Source: Streptomyces sp. V2I9 (GTDB lineage: Bacteria > Actinomycetota > Actinomycetes > Streptomycetales > Streptomycetaceae). Taken from it: a stretch of 64,000 bases of DNA. A program made the position numbers and the translations under genes. Under the pieces are notes generated by a model. The model searched no databases. It saw only the letters and a program-made list of their open reading frames with translations, and was not told the DNA's origin. Shown one piece after another: positions 50,907-60,612 of the stretch. The stretch is from assembly GCF_030817475.1 (NCBI RefSeq), contig NZ_JAUSZJ010000002.1, positions 6,276,626-6,340,625 on the forward strand, read 5' to 3'. Each line of letters begins with the position of its first letter. Within the stretch, counting starts at the first letter, position 1.

Positions 50907-51002
50907 GCGCCCCCTGGTGCATGTGTGACGAGCCGCCATCGCTTTCAGTAGAGCCGGAGCGCCAACGATGAACACGTTCACCGCCATTTCGAGGGAGGGC
51001 CG

Positions 51003-51989
51003 ATGGGAATCGAAGTAGTCGTCGAGGGCCTGACGAAGTCCTTCGGTAAGCAGAACATCTGGCAGGACGTCAGCCTCACCCTGCCCGCCGGTGAAGTGAG
51101 CGTCATGCTCGGGCCTTCCGGAACCGGCAAGACCGTCTTCCTGAAATCCATCATCGGGCTACTCAAGCCCGAACAGGGACGCGTCCTCATCAACGGCGTC
51201 GACATGGTGAACAGCCCCGAGCGCGAGATCATGGAGACCCGGAAGCTCTTCGGCCTCATGTTCCAGGACGGGGCCCTTTTCGGCTCGATGTCGCTCTTCG
51301 ACAACATCGCCTTCCCGCTGCGCGAGCACACGCGCAAGAAGGAATCCGAGATTCGCCGGATCGTCATGGAGCGCATCGACATCGTCGGCCTCCTCGGCGC
51401 CGAGGGGAAGCTGCCGGGCGAGATATCCGGCGGTATGCGCAAGCGCGCCGGCCTCGCCCGCGCCCTGGTCCTGGACCCGCAGATCATCCTCTGCGACGAG
51501 CCGGACTCCGGGCTCGACCCGGTCCGCACCGCCTACCTCTCGCAGCTCCTCATCGACCTCAACGCCCAGATCGACGCGACGATGCTCATCGTCACCCACA
51601 ACCTCGACATCGCGGCGACCGTCCCCGACAACATGGGCATGCTGTTCTGCCGCAACCTCGTCACCTTCGGCCCGCGCGAGGTGCTGCTCACCAGCGACAC
51701 GCCCGTCGTCTCCCAGTTCCTCGCCGGACGCCGCGAAGGACCCATCGGCATGTCCGAGGAGAAGGACGCCGCCACCCTCGCCGCCGAGCAACTGGGTGAC
51801 ACCGCCCCGCTCCCCACCGGGCCCCGCACGGTCGTCCCCCAGCTGGAGCCCTCGCCCGGCATGCCGGTACGCCAGGGCGCGCTGCGCCGCCGGGAGCGGG
51901 TCATGTCGATGATGGGCCAGCTGCCGGAGGCCGCCCGTACGGCGATCCTCAACAGCTACGCCCCGGCCGCGGGAGGTGCGCGCGCGTGA
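51003..51989 (+). CDS. Mce-system ABC ATPase (MlaF/Mkl type)
   Basis: 328-residue ATPase energising the Mce lipid importer. It has Walker A (GPSGTGKTVF), the Q-loop (LMFQDGALFGSM), the signature (SGGMRKRAGLARAL), Walker B (ILCDEPDSGLDP) and the switch His (IVTHNLDIAA). The C-terminal 75 residues are an extension typical of actinobacterial Mkl/MceG and may bind the permeases. In mycobacteria the ATPase gene is unlinked, whereas here it leads the operon, as in other Streptomyces. GAGGGAGGG precedes the ATG, and the stop overlaps the first yrbE (GTGA). Confidence 0.95.
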   Translation: MGIEVVVEGLTKSFGKQNIWQDVSLTLPAGEVSVMLGPSGTGKTVFLKSIIGLLKPEQGRVLINGVDMVNSPEREIMETRKLFGLMFQDGALFGSMSLFDNIAFPLREHTRKKESEIRRIVMERIDIVGLLGAEGKLPGEISGGMRKRAGLARALVLDPQIILCDEPDSGLDPVRTAYLSQLLIDLNAQIDATMLIVTHNLDIAATVPDNMGMLFCRNLVTFGPREVLLTSDTPVVSQFLAGRREGPIGMSEEKDAATLAAEQLGDTAPLPTGPRTVVPQLEPSPGMPVRQGALRRRERVMSMMGQLPEAARTAILNSYAPAAGGARA

Positions 51990-52858
51990 CCGCCCCGATG
52001 CCGGTGCGGCCGCCCGGGCCGCCCGAGAAGGACCCGCCCACATCCGGCCAGGACGCGGCCGCCCGTCCCGCCACCGGCCGGCGGCGGCCCTCCCGGCTCC
52101 TCGCACCGCTCCGTCAGACCGGGCAGCTGTTCGCGCTCGCCGTCGCCGTGGCCCGCGCGATCTTCCGGCGGCCTTTCCAGGTACGGGAGTTCATCGAGCA
52201 GTTCTGGTTCGTCGCCAGCGTCACCATCCTGCCCGCGGCCCTCGTCTCCATCCCGTTCGGCGCGGTCATCGCCCTTCAGGTCGGCTCGCTCACCCAGCAG
52301 CTCGGCGCCCAGTCCTTCACCGGCGGCGCCAGCGTCCTCGCGGTGATCCAGCAGGCCAGTCCGCTCATCGTGGCCCTGCTGATCTCCGGGGCCGCCGGCT
52401 CCGCGATCTGCGCCGACCTCGGCTCGCGCAAGATCCGCGAGGAACTCGACGCGATGGAGGTCATGGGCGTCTCGCCCATCCAGCGCCTTGTCGTCCCCCG
52501 CGTGCTCGCCACCATGCTCGTCGCCTTCCTGCTCAACGGCCTGATCTCGGTGGTCGGCACGCTCGGCGGCTACTTCTTCAACGTGGTGATGCAGGACGGC
52601 ACGCCCGGCGCCTACCTCGCGAGCTTCTCCGCCCTCGCCCAGCTGCCCGACCTCTACATCGGCGAGTTCAAGGCCCTCGTCTTCGGCTTCATCGCCGGCA
52701 TCGTCGCCGCCTACCGCGGCCTCAACCCACGCGGCGGCCCCAAGGGCGTCGGCGACGCGGTCAACCAGTCCGTCGTCATCACCTTCATGCTGCTGTTCTT
52801 CGTGAACATGGTCCTCACGGCGATCTACCTCCAGATCGTCCCCGCGAAGGGGAGCTGA
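51986..52858 (+). CDS. yrbEA: YrbE/MlaE-type permease, first
   Basis: 290-residue membrane permease of the MlaE family (VREFIEQFWFVASVTILPA, then GGASVLAVIQQASPLIVALLISGA). It has a 40-residue Pro-rich cytoplasmic N-terminus and five to six hydrophobic helices. IREELDAMEVMGVSPIQRLV is the conserved cytoplasmic coupling helix region. It overlaps the ATPase gene by four bases and should pair with the second YrbE in the inner membrane. Confidence 0.94.
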   Translation: MTAPMPVRPPGPPEKDPPTSGQDAAARPATGRRRPSRLLAPLRQTGQLFALAVAVARAIFRRPFQVREFIEQFWFVASVTILPAALVSIPFGAVIALQVGSLTQQLGAQSFTGGASVLAVIQQASPLIVALLISGAAGSAICADLGSRKIREELDAMEVMGVSPIQRLVVPRVLATMLVAFLLNGLISVVGTLGGYFFNVVMQDGTPGAYLASFSALAQLPDLYIGEFKALVFGFIAGIVAAYRGLNPRGGPKGVGDAVNQSVVITFMLLFFVNMVLTAIYLQIVPAKGS

Positions 52859-52861
52859 CCG

Positions 52862-53665
52862 ATGACGCTGCTCAGCCGGCTCGACCGATCGGGCGACCAG
52901 CTCGCCTTCTACATCAAGGCCCTTCTCTGGATCCCGCGCACCCTGCGCCGCTATCTGCGGGAGGTGCAGCGCCTGCTGGCCGAGGTCTCCTTCGGCAGCG
53001 GCGGCCTCGGCGTCATCGGCGGCACCATCGGCGTGATGGTCGCCATGGCCCTGTCCACCGGCACGGTCGTCGGACTCCAGGGGTACGCGGCCCTCAACCA
53101 GATCGGCACCTCGGCCTTCACCGGGTTCGTCTCCGCCTACTTCAACACCCGTGAGATCGCCCCCCTGGTGGCCGGACTCGCCCTCTCCGCCACCGTCGGC
53201 GCGGGCTTCACCGCGCAGCTCGGCGCGATGCGGATCAACGAGGAGGTCGACGCCCTGGAGGCGATGGGCGTCCGCTCCATGCCCTACCTCGTCACCACCC
53301 GGATCATCGCCGGAGTCGTCGCGATCATCCCGCTGTACGCGATCGGGCTGCTCTCCTCGTACGTCGCCTCCCGCTTCATCACCATCTTCTTCAACGGCCA
53401 GTCGGCGGGCACCTACGACCACTACTTCAATCTCTTCCTCTCCCCGCAGGACGTCCTGTTGTCGGTGCTCAAGGTGCTGATCTTCAGCGTGCTGGTGATC
53501 CTCGCCCACTGCTACTACGGCTACCACGCCAGCGGCGGACCCGCCGGCGTGGGCGTGGCGGTCGGCCGCTCCGTACGCAACGCGATCGTCCTCATCAGCG
53601 TCACCGACTTCTTCCTCTCGCTCGCCATCTGGGGCGCCACGACGACGGTGAAGGTGGCCGGCTGA
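52862..53665 (+). CDS. yrbEB: YrbE/MlaE-type permease, second
   Basis: 267-residue MlaE-family permease with the same coupling region (RINEEVDALEAMGVRSMPYL) and six hydrophobic segments. It starts three bases after the first permease stops, and its own stop overlaps mceA (TGATG). Confidence 0.94.
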   Translation: MTLLSRLDRSGDQLAFYIKALLWIPRTLRRYLREVQRLLAEVSFGSGGLGVIGGTIGVMVAMALSTGTVVGLQGYAALNQIGTSAFTGFVSAYFNTREIAPLVAGLALSATVGAGFTAQLGAMRINEEVDALEAMGVRSMPYLVTTRIIAGVVAIIPLYAIGLLSSYVASRFITIFFNGQSAGTYDHYFNLFLSPQDVLLSVLKVLIFSVLVILAHCYYGYHASGGPAGVGVAVGRSVRNAIVLISVTDFFLSLAIWGATTTVKVAG

Positions 53666-54954
53666 TGCGTACATCCAGCACACGCACGGTCCGCCGCCGT
53701 CTGGCCGGAGTCACCTACCTCCTGGTGCCCGCCGTCCTGGTGTGGGTCTCGGTCGCCGTGTACGAGAAGAAGTTCACCGATGACGCCACCGTCACCGTCC
53801 GCACGGGCGCGGTCGGCAACGAGATGCACGACAACGCCGACGTGAAGCTGCGCGGCGTCGTCGTCGGCCAGGTCCGCTCCATCGACTCCGACGGCGACGG
53901 CGCCCGCCTCACCCTCGCCATCGACCGCGACCAGCTCGACCGGATCCCCGCCGACGTCACCGCCCAGATGCTGCCGACCACCCTCTTCGGGGCACGGTTC
54001 GTCGCCCTCGTCCCGCCCCGCGTCCCCGCCGGCGCGACCCTGCGGGCCGGAGCGGTCATCCCGCAGGACCGTTCCAGCAACGCGATCGAGCTGGAACAGG
54101 TCCTCGACAACGTCCTGCCGCTGCTGACCGCCGTGAAGCCCGAGAAACTCTCCGCCACCCTCAACGCCGTCTCCCAGGCGCTGGAGGGACGCGGCGAGCG
54201 CCTCGGCGAGACGCTGACCACGCTGGACGGCCACCTGAAGAAGTTCAACCCCCAACTTCCCACTCTCAACGCCGACATCAAGGAACTCGTCAAGGTGAGC
54301 ACGCTCTACGCGGACACCGCGCCGGACGTTCTCGACGCGCTGACCGACGCCACGGTCACCAGCTCCACCCTCGCCGACCAGGAAGCGCGCCTCGCCGGGC
54401 TCCACGGCACCACCACGGCCGCCGCGCGGGACATGACCACCTTCCTGCGGGCGAACAAGGACAACATCATCCGGCTCTCCGCCGCCGGCCGCCCCTCCCT
54501 CGAACTCCTCGCGGAATACGCCGAGTCGTTCCCCTGCACCCTGCGCACCATGGCCGGATTCGTCCCCGCCATGGACAAGGCGCTCGGCAAGGGCACGAAC
54601 GAGCCGGGGCTCCACGTGTCGATCAAACCCGTTCCCTCCAAGGGCAAGTACGTCCCCGGCAGGGACCGGCCGGTCTACAACGCCTCGGGCGGACCGAAGT
54701 GCTACTCGGTGCCGTACGTCGGCAAGCACGCCCCGACCGCCGACACCCGCCGGGCCGCCGACGTCACCGCGCCGCCGCCCGCACCGGCCGGTGACGCGGA
54801 CACCGCGCTCGGACTGCCCAACTCGCCCCAGGAGTCCCAGCTCGTCAACGAACTGGTCGCACCCTCGCTGAAGGTGGCGCCGGGAGACCTGCCCGACTGG
54901 AGCAGCGTGCTCATCGGCCCGGCCTTCCGCGGTGCGGAGGTGAAGCTCAAGTGA
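53665..54954 (+). CDS. mceA: Mce family protein MceA
   Basis: 429-residue Mce protein. It has an N-terminal transmembrane anchor (VTYLLVPAVLVWVSVAVYE), an MCE/MlaD domain (NADVKLRGVVVGQVRSID, about 50-130), and a long helical stretch (about 150-320) that in Mce complexes forms part of a tunnel. The tail has paired Cys (SFPCTLRTM, PKCYSVPYV). It is the first of six consecutive Mce subunits. Confidence 0.94.
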   Translation: MRTSSTRTVRRRLAGVTYLLVPAVLVWVSVAVYEKKFTDDATVTVRTGAVGNEMHDNADVKLRGVVVGQVRSIDSDGDGARLTLAIDRDQLDRIPADVTAQMLPTTLFGARFVALVPPRVPAGATLRAGAVIPQDRSSNAIELEQVLDNVLPLLTAVKPEKLSATLNAVSQALEGRGERLGETLTTLDGHLKKFNPQLPTLNADIKELVKVSTLYADTAPDVLDALTDATVTSSTLADQEARLAGLHGTTTAAARDMTTFLRANKDNIIRLSAAGRPSLELLAEYAESFPCTLRTMAGFVPAMDKALGKGTNEPGLHVSIKPVPSKGKYVPGRDRPVYNASGGPKCYSVPYVGKHAPTADTRRAADVTAPPPAPAGDADTALGLPNSPQESQLVNELVAPSLKVAPGDLPDWSSVLIGPAFRGAEVKLK

Positions 54955-55982
54955 AACGCCGCTCGCTCACGGGACCGATCGTCAAGTCCCTCGTCTTCAT
55001 CGTCGTCACGGCGCTGGCCACCACCGTCCTCGGCCTCTCCATCGCCAACACGGGCGTGGGCGACACCACCACGTACCGGGCGCGGTTCACCGACGCCACC
55101 GGGCTCATGCCCGGCGACAGCGTCCGGATCGCCGGGGTGAAGGTCGGCCAGGTCGAGTCCGTGCGGGTCGCGGACCGGCGGATCGCCGAGGTCGCCTTCG
55201 CCGTACGCAAGGGGCGGGACCTCCCCGCCTCGGTGACGGCCTCCATCAAGTACCTGAACATGGTCGGACAGCGGTACGTCGACCTCGACCAGGGCGCCGG
55301 GCCGGTCGGCCGAACGTTCCGGCCCGGCGACACCATCCCGCTCTCCCGCACCACCCCGGCGCTCGACCTCACCCAGCTCTTCAACGGCTTCCAGCCCCTC
55401 TTCGAAGGGCTGTCCCCGCCCGACGTGAACCAGCTCGCCGGCTCCATCGTCCAGGTCCTCCAGGGCGAGGGCGGCACCGTCGACAGCATCCTGCGGCACG
55501 TGGGATCGCTCAGCACGACCGTCGCCGCGAAGGACAAGGTGATCGGCGAGGTGATCGACAACCTCAACACGGTCCTCAAGACGGTCAACGACCGGGAAGC
55601 CGGCTTCGACGACCTCGTCGTCACCCTCCAGAAGCTCGTCATCGGGTTCTCCGGTGACCGCAGGCCGCTGGGCGAGGCCATCACCGCGATGGGCGCGCTC
55701 ACCACCGTCACCGCCGACCTCTTCCAGGACGGCCGCAAGCCGCTCAAGGACAACATCCGTCAACTGGGACGCCTCAGCGGACAGTTGGAGAAGGGCACCC
55801 CGCAGATCGAGAACTTCCTCCAGAAGACCCCGGCCAAGATGGCGGCCATCAGCCGACTCACGTCCTACGGATCGTGGCTCAACCTCTACCTCTGCGAGGC
55901 GAAGGTCAGCGGCGTCACCCACGACGACGGAAGCAAGCCGCCCACCGGCATCGCGATCACCCAACCGAGGTGCCTGGCATGA
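54951..55982 (+). CDS. mceB: Mce family protein MceB
   Basis: 343-residue Mce subunit: anchor helix (SLVFIVVTALATTVLGLSIA), MCE domain (LMPGDSVRIAGVKVGQVESV) and a helical tail ending with a short Cys-containing part (WLNLYLCEAKV). It begins at a GTG overlapping the mceA stop and ends in an ATGA overlap with mceC. Confidence 0.94.
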   Translation: MKRRSLTGPIVKSLVFIVVTALATTVLGLSIANTGVGDTTTYRARFTDATGLMPGDSVRIAGVKVGQVESVRVADRRIAEVAFAVRKGRDLPASVTASIKYLNMVGQRYVDLDQGAGPVGRTFRPGDTIPLSRTTPALDLTQLFNGFQPLFEGLSPPDVNQLAGSIVQVLQGEGGTVDSILRHVGSLSTTVAAKDKVIGEVIDNLNTVLKTVNDREAGFDDLVVTLQKLVIGFSGDRRPLGEAITAMGALTTVTADLFQDGRKPLKDNIRQLGRLSGQLEKGTPQIENFLQKTPAKMAAISRLTSYGSWLNLYLCEAKVSGVTHDDGSKPPTGIAITQPRCLA

Positions 55983-56998
55983 GAATCACCCCCATCCGGG
56001 AACGCAACCCGGTCGCCGTCGCCGTCGTCGGACTCCTGGTCCTCGCCCTGGTCGGCCTCGCCGCCTGGCGCGCCGACTCCCTGCCCTTCGTCGACAACGG
56101 CACGTCCTACAGCGCCGATTTCACCGAGTCCGCCGGACTCGACGAGGGCGACGAGGTACGCATCGCCGGTGTGAAGGTCGGAGAGGTCACCGGCGTCTCG
56201 CTCGACGGGGCCAAGGTCCGGGTCGACTTCCGGGTGAAGGACGCCTGGATCGGCGACTCCTCCACCGTCGGCATCGCCATCAAGACCCTGCTCGGCGAGA
56301 AGTACCTCGCCGTCGATCCCCTGGGCGACGCCCCGCAGGACCCCGGAAGCCGTATCACCGCGAGCCGCACCACCTCCCCGTACGACGTCACCCAGGCGTT
56401 CAACGGGCTCGGGGAGACCATCGGGGAGATCGACACCGCACAGCTCGCCAAGAGCTTCGACACGATCTCCGCCACCTTCAAGGACTCCCCGCCCCACGTC
56501 CGGAGCGCCGCAGTCGGGCTCTCCGCCCTCTCCCGCACGGTCTCCGAACGCGACGCCCAGCTCGCCACCCTGCTCAGCAGCAGCAAGAAGCTCACCAAGA
56601 CCCTCGCCGGGAAGAAGAGCAGCTTCGAGACCCTCCTGGAGGACGGCAACCTGCTGCTCGGCGAGATCCAGGCCCGCCGCGACTCCATCCATCTGCTGCT
56701 CACCGGAACCCGCGACCTCGGCACCCAGCTCGCCGGACTCGTCCGGGACAACGACAAGCAGCTCGGGCCGACCCTGGACTCCCTCAGCCGGGTCACCGCC
56801 GTCCTGGTGAAGAACCGCAAGAGCCTGGACAAGGTCCTCGCCACGACCGGCTCCTACAGCCGCCTCGTCGGCAACACCCTCGGCAGCGGACGCTGGTTCG
56901 ACAACTACGTCTGCGGCGTCGTGCCCAAGAACTACCTGCCCGCCGGCACCGGCCCGGCGACCGGATGCATGCCACCCCGGCAGCAAGGGGGCCGCTGA
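55979..56998 (+). CDS. mceC: Mce family protein MceC
   Basis: 339-residue Mce subunit. The ATG at 55979 overlaps the mceB stop (ATGA); a longer upstream reading exists only because of GC bias. It has an anchor helix (VAVAVVGLLVLALVGLAAW), an MCE domain (LDEGDEVRIAGVKVGEVTGV), and a helical tail ending in WFDNYVCGVVPKNY. Confidence 0.94.
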   Translation: MRITPIRERNPVAVAVVGLLVLALVGLAAWRADSLPFVDNGTSYSADFTESAGLDEGDEVRIAGVKVGEVTGVSLDGAKVRVDFRVKDAWIGDSSTVGIAIKTLLGEKYLAVDPLGDAPQDPGSRITASRTTSPYDVTQAFNGLGETIGEIDTAQLAKSFDTISATFKDSPPHVRSAAVGLSALSRTVSERDAQLATLLSSSKKLTKTLAGKKSSFETLLEDGNLLLGEIQARRDSIHLLLTGTRDLGTQLAGLVRDNDKQLGPTLDSLSRVTAVLVKNRKSLDKVLATTGSYSRLVGNTLGSGRWFDNYVCGVVPKNYLPAGTGPATGCMPPRQQGGR

Positions 56999-56999
56999 C

Positions 57000-58130
57000 A
57001 TGAGACGCACCCGCATCACCGGCATCGCCGTCGGCCTCGCCCTCGTCGCGGTCGCCGCGGCCACCGGAGTGAGCGCCCTGGAGGAGGACGGAAAGGTCAC
57101 CGTCACCGCCTACTTCGAGCGCGCCACCGGCGTCTACGCCGGATCCGACCTGCGCATCCTCGGCGTCAAGGTCGGCACCGTCCGGTCCGTCGAACCGCGC
57201 GGGGAGGAGGTGAAGGTCGTCCTGAGCATCGATCAGGGCATCGATGTCCCCCGGGACGCCCACGCCGTGGTCGTCGCCCCCAGCCTCGTCGCGGACCGCT
57301 ACATCCAGCTCGCCCCGGCCTACGACGGCGGCCCCCGGCTCGCGGACGACGCGGTGCTGCCCGCCGCCCGCAACGCCACCCCGATCGAGGTCGACGAGCT
57401 GTACGCCTCCATCACCGAGCTCTCCACCGCGCTCGGGCCCGACGGGGCCAACGCCGACGGGGCGTTCGCCCGGCTCCTGGACACCGGGGCGAAGAACCTC
57501 GACGGCAACGGCAAGGCCATCGGGGACTCCATCGAGCAGTTCGGCAAGGCCACCAAGACCCTCGACAAGAGCAGCGGCGACCTCTTCGACACCCTCACCT
57601 ATCTCCAGAGCTTCACCACCATGCTCAAGGAGAACGACGGCAACGTCCGCAGCGCCGAGCAGCAGCTGAACACGGTCACCTCCTTCCTGGCGGACGACAA
57701 GAAGAACCTCAGCGCCGCCCTCAAGGAGCTGGGAGCCGCGCTCGGCCAGGTCAAGGCGTTCATCGCCAAGAACCGCGGCTCGCTCAAGAAGAACGTCGAG
57801 GCCCTGGTGCCCGTCACCCAGACGCTCGTCGACCAGCGCGCCTCGCTCGCGGAGGCGATGGACACCCTGCCGCTCGCGGCGGGCAATGTCCTCAACGCGT
57901 ACGACCCGGCCCACCGCACCCTCAACGGCCGGACCAACCTCAACGAACTGTCCATGGGCGGACCGCTCGTGGAGCCGGGGGCCGCCGCGGCGGCCGGCCG
58001 GCTCACCGGCCTGGCCCCCGTGGACGCGAACCGCCGCAAGGTCCTGCCCGTCCTCCCGCTGCCCGAGGTCGGCACGGTGTACGGCACGCCCGAGAAGCAG
58101 CCCGGCAAGAAGAAGGGGGCGGAACGATGA
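57000..58130 (+). CDS. mceD: Mce family protein MceD
   Basis: 376-residue Mce subunit with an anchor helix (GIAVGLALVAVAAATGVSAL), an MCE domain (VYAGSDLRILGVKVGTVRSV), a long helical tail with Lys-rich repeats (SFLADDKKNLSAALKELG) and a Pro/Lys-rich C-terminus. It starts one base after mceC stops and overlaps mceE (ATGA). Confidence 0.94.
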   Translation: MRRTRITGIAVGLALVAVAAATGVSALEEDGKVTVTAYFERATGVYAGSDLRILGVKVGTVRSVEPRGEEVKVVLSIDQGIDVPRDAHAVVVAPSLVADRYIQLAPAYDGGPRLADDAVLPAARNATPIEVDELYASITELSTALGPDGANADGAFARLLDTGAKNLDGNGKAIGDSIEQFGKATKTLDKSSGDLFDTLTYLQSFTTMLKENDGNVRSAEQQLNTVTSFLADDKKNLSAALKELGAALGQVKAFIAKNRGSLKKNVEALVPVTQTLVDQRASLAEAMDTLPLAAGNVLNAYDPAHRTLNGRTNLNELSMGGPLVEPGAAAAAGRLTGLAPVDANRRKVLPVLPLPEVGTVYGTPEKQPGKKKGAER

Positions 58131-59380
58131 ACGACGACGCCCGCCGCAGACCGGCCGCACGGGCGGCCGTCGCCGCCGTCGCCCTGCTCGCCACCGGCGC
58201 GCTGATCGCCCTGGTGGTGGTCCGCCCCGACGCCCCGACGTTCAACGGCATCGAGCAGATCCCGCTGCCCGGCGGTGCGGACCTGGGCGACCGGCCGTAC
58301 GAGGTCTCCGCCGAGTTCGGCGACGTCCTCAGCCTCGCCCCGCAGTCCTCGGTCAAGGTCAACGATGTCGCCGTGGGGCGGGTCACGAAGATCGCGCTCG
58401 CCCCGGACGGCTGGCGGGCGCGGGTCACCATGCAGGTCAACGGGAAGATCAAGCTCCCCGGCAACGCCTACGCCCGGCTCGAACAGTCCAGCCTGCTCGG
58501 CGAGAAGTACATCCAGCTCGCCCCGCCCCCCGAGGGCACCGCGGAGGGGACGCTCGCGAGCGGGGGCCGCATCCCCCTCTCCCGGACCAACCGGAACCCG
58601 GAGGTCGAGGAGGTCTTCGGCGCCCTGTCCCTGCTCCTCAACGGGGGCGGCGTCAACCAGCTCAAGACCATCACCACCGAGCTGAACAAGGCGCTCGCCG
58701 GGCAGGAACCGCAGATCCGGTCCGTGCTCAACAGGATCGACACCCTCGTCACCAATCTCGACGAGAACAAGGGCGACATCACCAAGGCCCTCGACGGGGT
58801 CAACCGGCTCGCCGCCACCCTCGCCACCCGCAAACAGGACGTCGGAACGGTCCTCACCGGCCTCAGCCCCGGACTCAAGGTCCTGGAGAAGCAGCGCGGC
58901 TCGCTGCTGACCATGCTGCGCTCCCTCGACACCCTCTCCACCGTGGCCGTCGACACGATCAACCGGAGCAAAGCCGACATGATCGCCGACCTGAAGGCGC
59001 TCGCGCCGACCCTCAAGGCGCTCGCCGACTCCGGGCAGGACCTCCCCGACTCCCTCCAGGTGCTGCTCACGTACCCCTTCACCGATGAGGTGCTGCGCGG
59101 CGTCAAGGGCGACTACCTCAACGTCTACCTGGACGTGACGGCCATGCCGGGCACCCGGATCATCCCGGCCCTCACCCCCGACCCGCCAGGGATCCCGCAG
59201 CCTCCGGCCGAGGGCGAGGGCCCGGCCGCGTCGCTCCGGGGCGCGCTCCCGCTGCCGCTGCCCGCCGTCTCCGGCACCCCGAGGACCACCGCGCCCGGCA
59301 CGCCGGAGTCCACCGCACCCGGCGCCTCGCAGCCGTCCGCGTCCGGGTCGTCGAAGCCCACGAAGGAGGCGACCCCGTGA
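58127..59380 (+). CDS. mceE: Mce family protein MceE, no lipobox
   Basis: 417-residue Mce subunit with an N-terminal helix (AAVAAVALLATGALIALVVV), an MCE domain (SSVKVNDVAVGRVTKIALA), a helical tail and a Pro/Ser/Thr-rich end. In mycobacteria the fifth Mce protein is usually a lipoprotein. Here no Cys follows the hydrophobic segment, so it is a simple membrane anchor. Confidence 0.93.
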   Translation: MNDDARRRPAARAAVAAVALLATGALIALVVVRPDAPTFNGIEQIPLPGGADLGDRPYEVSAEFGDVLSLAPQSSVKVNDVAVGRVTKIALAPDGWRARVTMQVNGKIKLPGNAYARLEQSSLLGEKYIQLAPPPEGTAEGTLASGGRIPLSRTNRNPEVEEVFGALSLLLNGGGVNQLKTITTELNKALAGQEPQIRSVLNRIDTLVTNLDENKGDITKALDGVNRLAATLATRKQDVGTVLTGLSPGLKVLEKQRGSLLTMLRSLDTLSTVAVDTINRSKADMIADLKALAPTLKALADSGQDLPDSLQVLLTYPFTDEVLRGVKGDYLNVYLDVTAMPGTRIIPALTPDPPGIPQPPAEGEGPAASLRGALPLPLPAVSGTPRTTAPGTPESTAPGASQPSASGSSKPTKEATP

Positions 59381-60612
59381 TCACCCCCGCCATCCGGATC
59401 AAGAACATCGCCTTCCTCCTCATCGCCGTCCTGGTCCTCGGCTACCTCGGAGTCCGCTACGCCGACCTCGGCCACTACGTCGGACTGCGCAGCTATTACA
59501 CCGTGAAGATCCAGCTCCCGCAGACCGGCGGCCTGTACACCCACTCCAACGTCACCTACCGGGGCGTCTCCGTGGGCCGGGTGGGACCGATCGAGCTGAC
59601 CGAGGAAGGCGTCGAGGCCGAACTGCGGATCGAGAAGGACGCCCCGCCGATCCCCGACAGCCTCACGGCCGTCGTCGCCAACCTCTCGGCGGTCGGCGAG
59701 CAGTACGTCGATCTGCGGCCCACCCGCAAGGACGGGCCCTTCCTGGGCAACGGCTCGGTCATCGACGAGGCCGACACCACCATCCCCGCGCCCCCCACCG
59801 ATGTCCTCTCCAGCGTCGACGACCTGGCGAGCTCGGTGAACCTGGAGAGCCTGCGGACCGTCGTCGAGGAGTTCGGGGCCGCCTTCGAGGGGCGCGGCGA
59901 CGACCTCCAGGTCCTGCTGGACAGCAGCGGCGACTTCGTGGAGGCCGCGGACCGGTCGCTCCCGGTCACCACCCGGCTGATGGCCGACGGGGAGAAGGTC
60001 CTGCGCACCCAGGCCGAACAGGGGCAGGCGCTCAAGGGGTTCGCCAAGGGCGCCAAGGAACTGGCCGCCGAACTCAAGGGTTCCGACGCCGACCTGCGCC
60101 GCCTCATCGCGGCCACCCCGGACGCGGCCCTCCAGATCAGCGGACTGCTGCGCGACGTGGACCCCGCCTTCGGCGTCGTCGTCGCCAACCTCCTCACCAC
60201 CTCCGAGGTGGCCGTCACCCGCCAACGCGGCCTGGAGGAACTGCTCGTGAAGCTGCCCGCCGTGGTCGCCGCCGGCGCGAGCGCGGTCGACGACGACGGC
60301 GCCCGGTTCGGTATGTCCCTCACCTTCTTCGAGCCGCTGCCCTGCACCGCCGGATACGGCGGCACGGTCTACCGCAACGGCCTCGACACCTCGGGCGGGC
60401 CCGCCGTGAACACCGCCGCACGCTGCACCTCCTCGCCCGGCACCGGCATCAACGTCCGGGGCAGCGCCAACGCGCCCAAGGGCGGCCCGGTGCCCGAGCC
60501 CGCCGTACCGGGCTCGATGAAGCTGCCCGGAACCGTGGACGGCACGTCCGCGAACTCCGAGCCCCGCGCGGAGGGCATGGCCGGACTGCTGGGTATGGGA
60601 GGCGCCTCGTGA
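59377..60612 (+). CDS. mceF: Mce family protein MceF
   Basis: 411-residue Mce subunit with an anchor helix (IAFLLIAVLVLGYLGVRYA), an MCE domain (GLYTHSNVTYRGVSVGRVGP), a helical tail and a C-terminal Cys-containing segment (FEPLPCTAGYGGTVYRNG). The start is a GTG overlapping mceE, and the stop overlaps the first Mce-associated gene. Confidence 0.93.
   Translation: MITPAIRIKNIAFLLIAVLVLGYLGVRYADLGHYVGLRSYYTVKIQLPQTGGLYTHSNVTYRGVSVGRVGPIELTEEGVEAELRIEKDAPPIPDSLTAVVANLSAVGEQYVDLRPTRKDGPFLGNGSVIDEADTTIPAPPTDVLSSVDDLASSVNLESLRTVVEEFGAAFEGRGDDLQVLLDSSGDFVEAADRSLPVTTRLMADGEKVLRTQAEQGQALKGFAKGAKELAAELKGSDADLRRLIAATPDAALQISGLLRDVDPAFGVVVANLLTTSEVAVTRQRGLEELLVKLPAVVAAGASAVDDDGARFGMSLTFFEPLPCTAGYGGTVYRNGLDTSGGPAVNTAARCTSSPGTGINVRGSANAPKGGPVPEPAVPGSMKLPGTVDGTSANSEPRAEGMAGLLGMGGAS

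Larger units (their letters stand above)
50516..51002. other. Upstream region of the mce operon
   Basis: About 490 bp without a supported gene. It contains the palindrome at 50810-50830 and a promoter candidate at 50877-50906, then a leader of roughly 90 bp ending in GAGGGAGGG before the first mce-operon gene. Confidence 0.6.
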
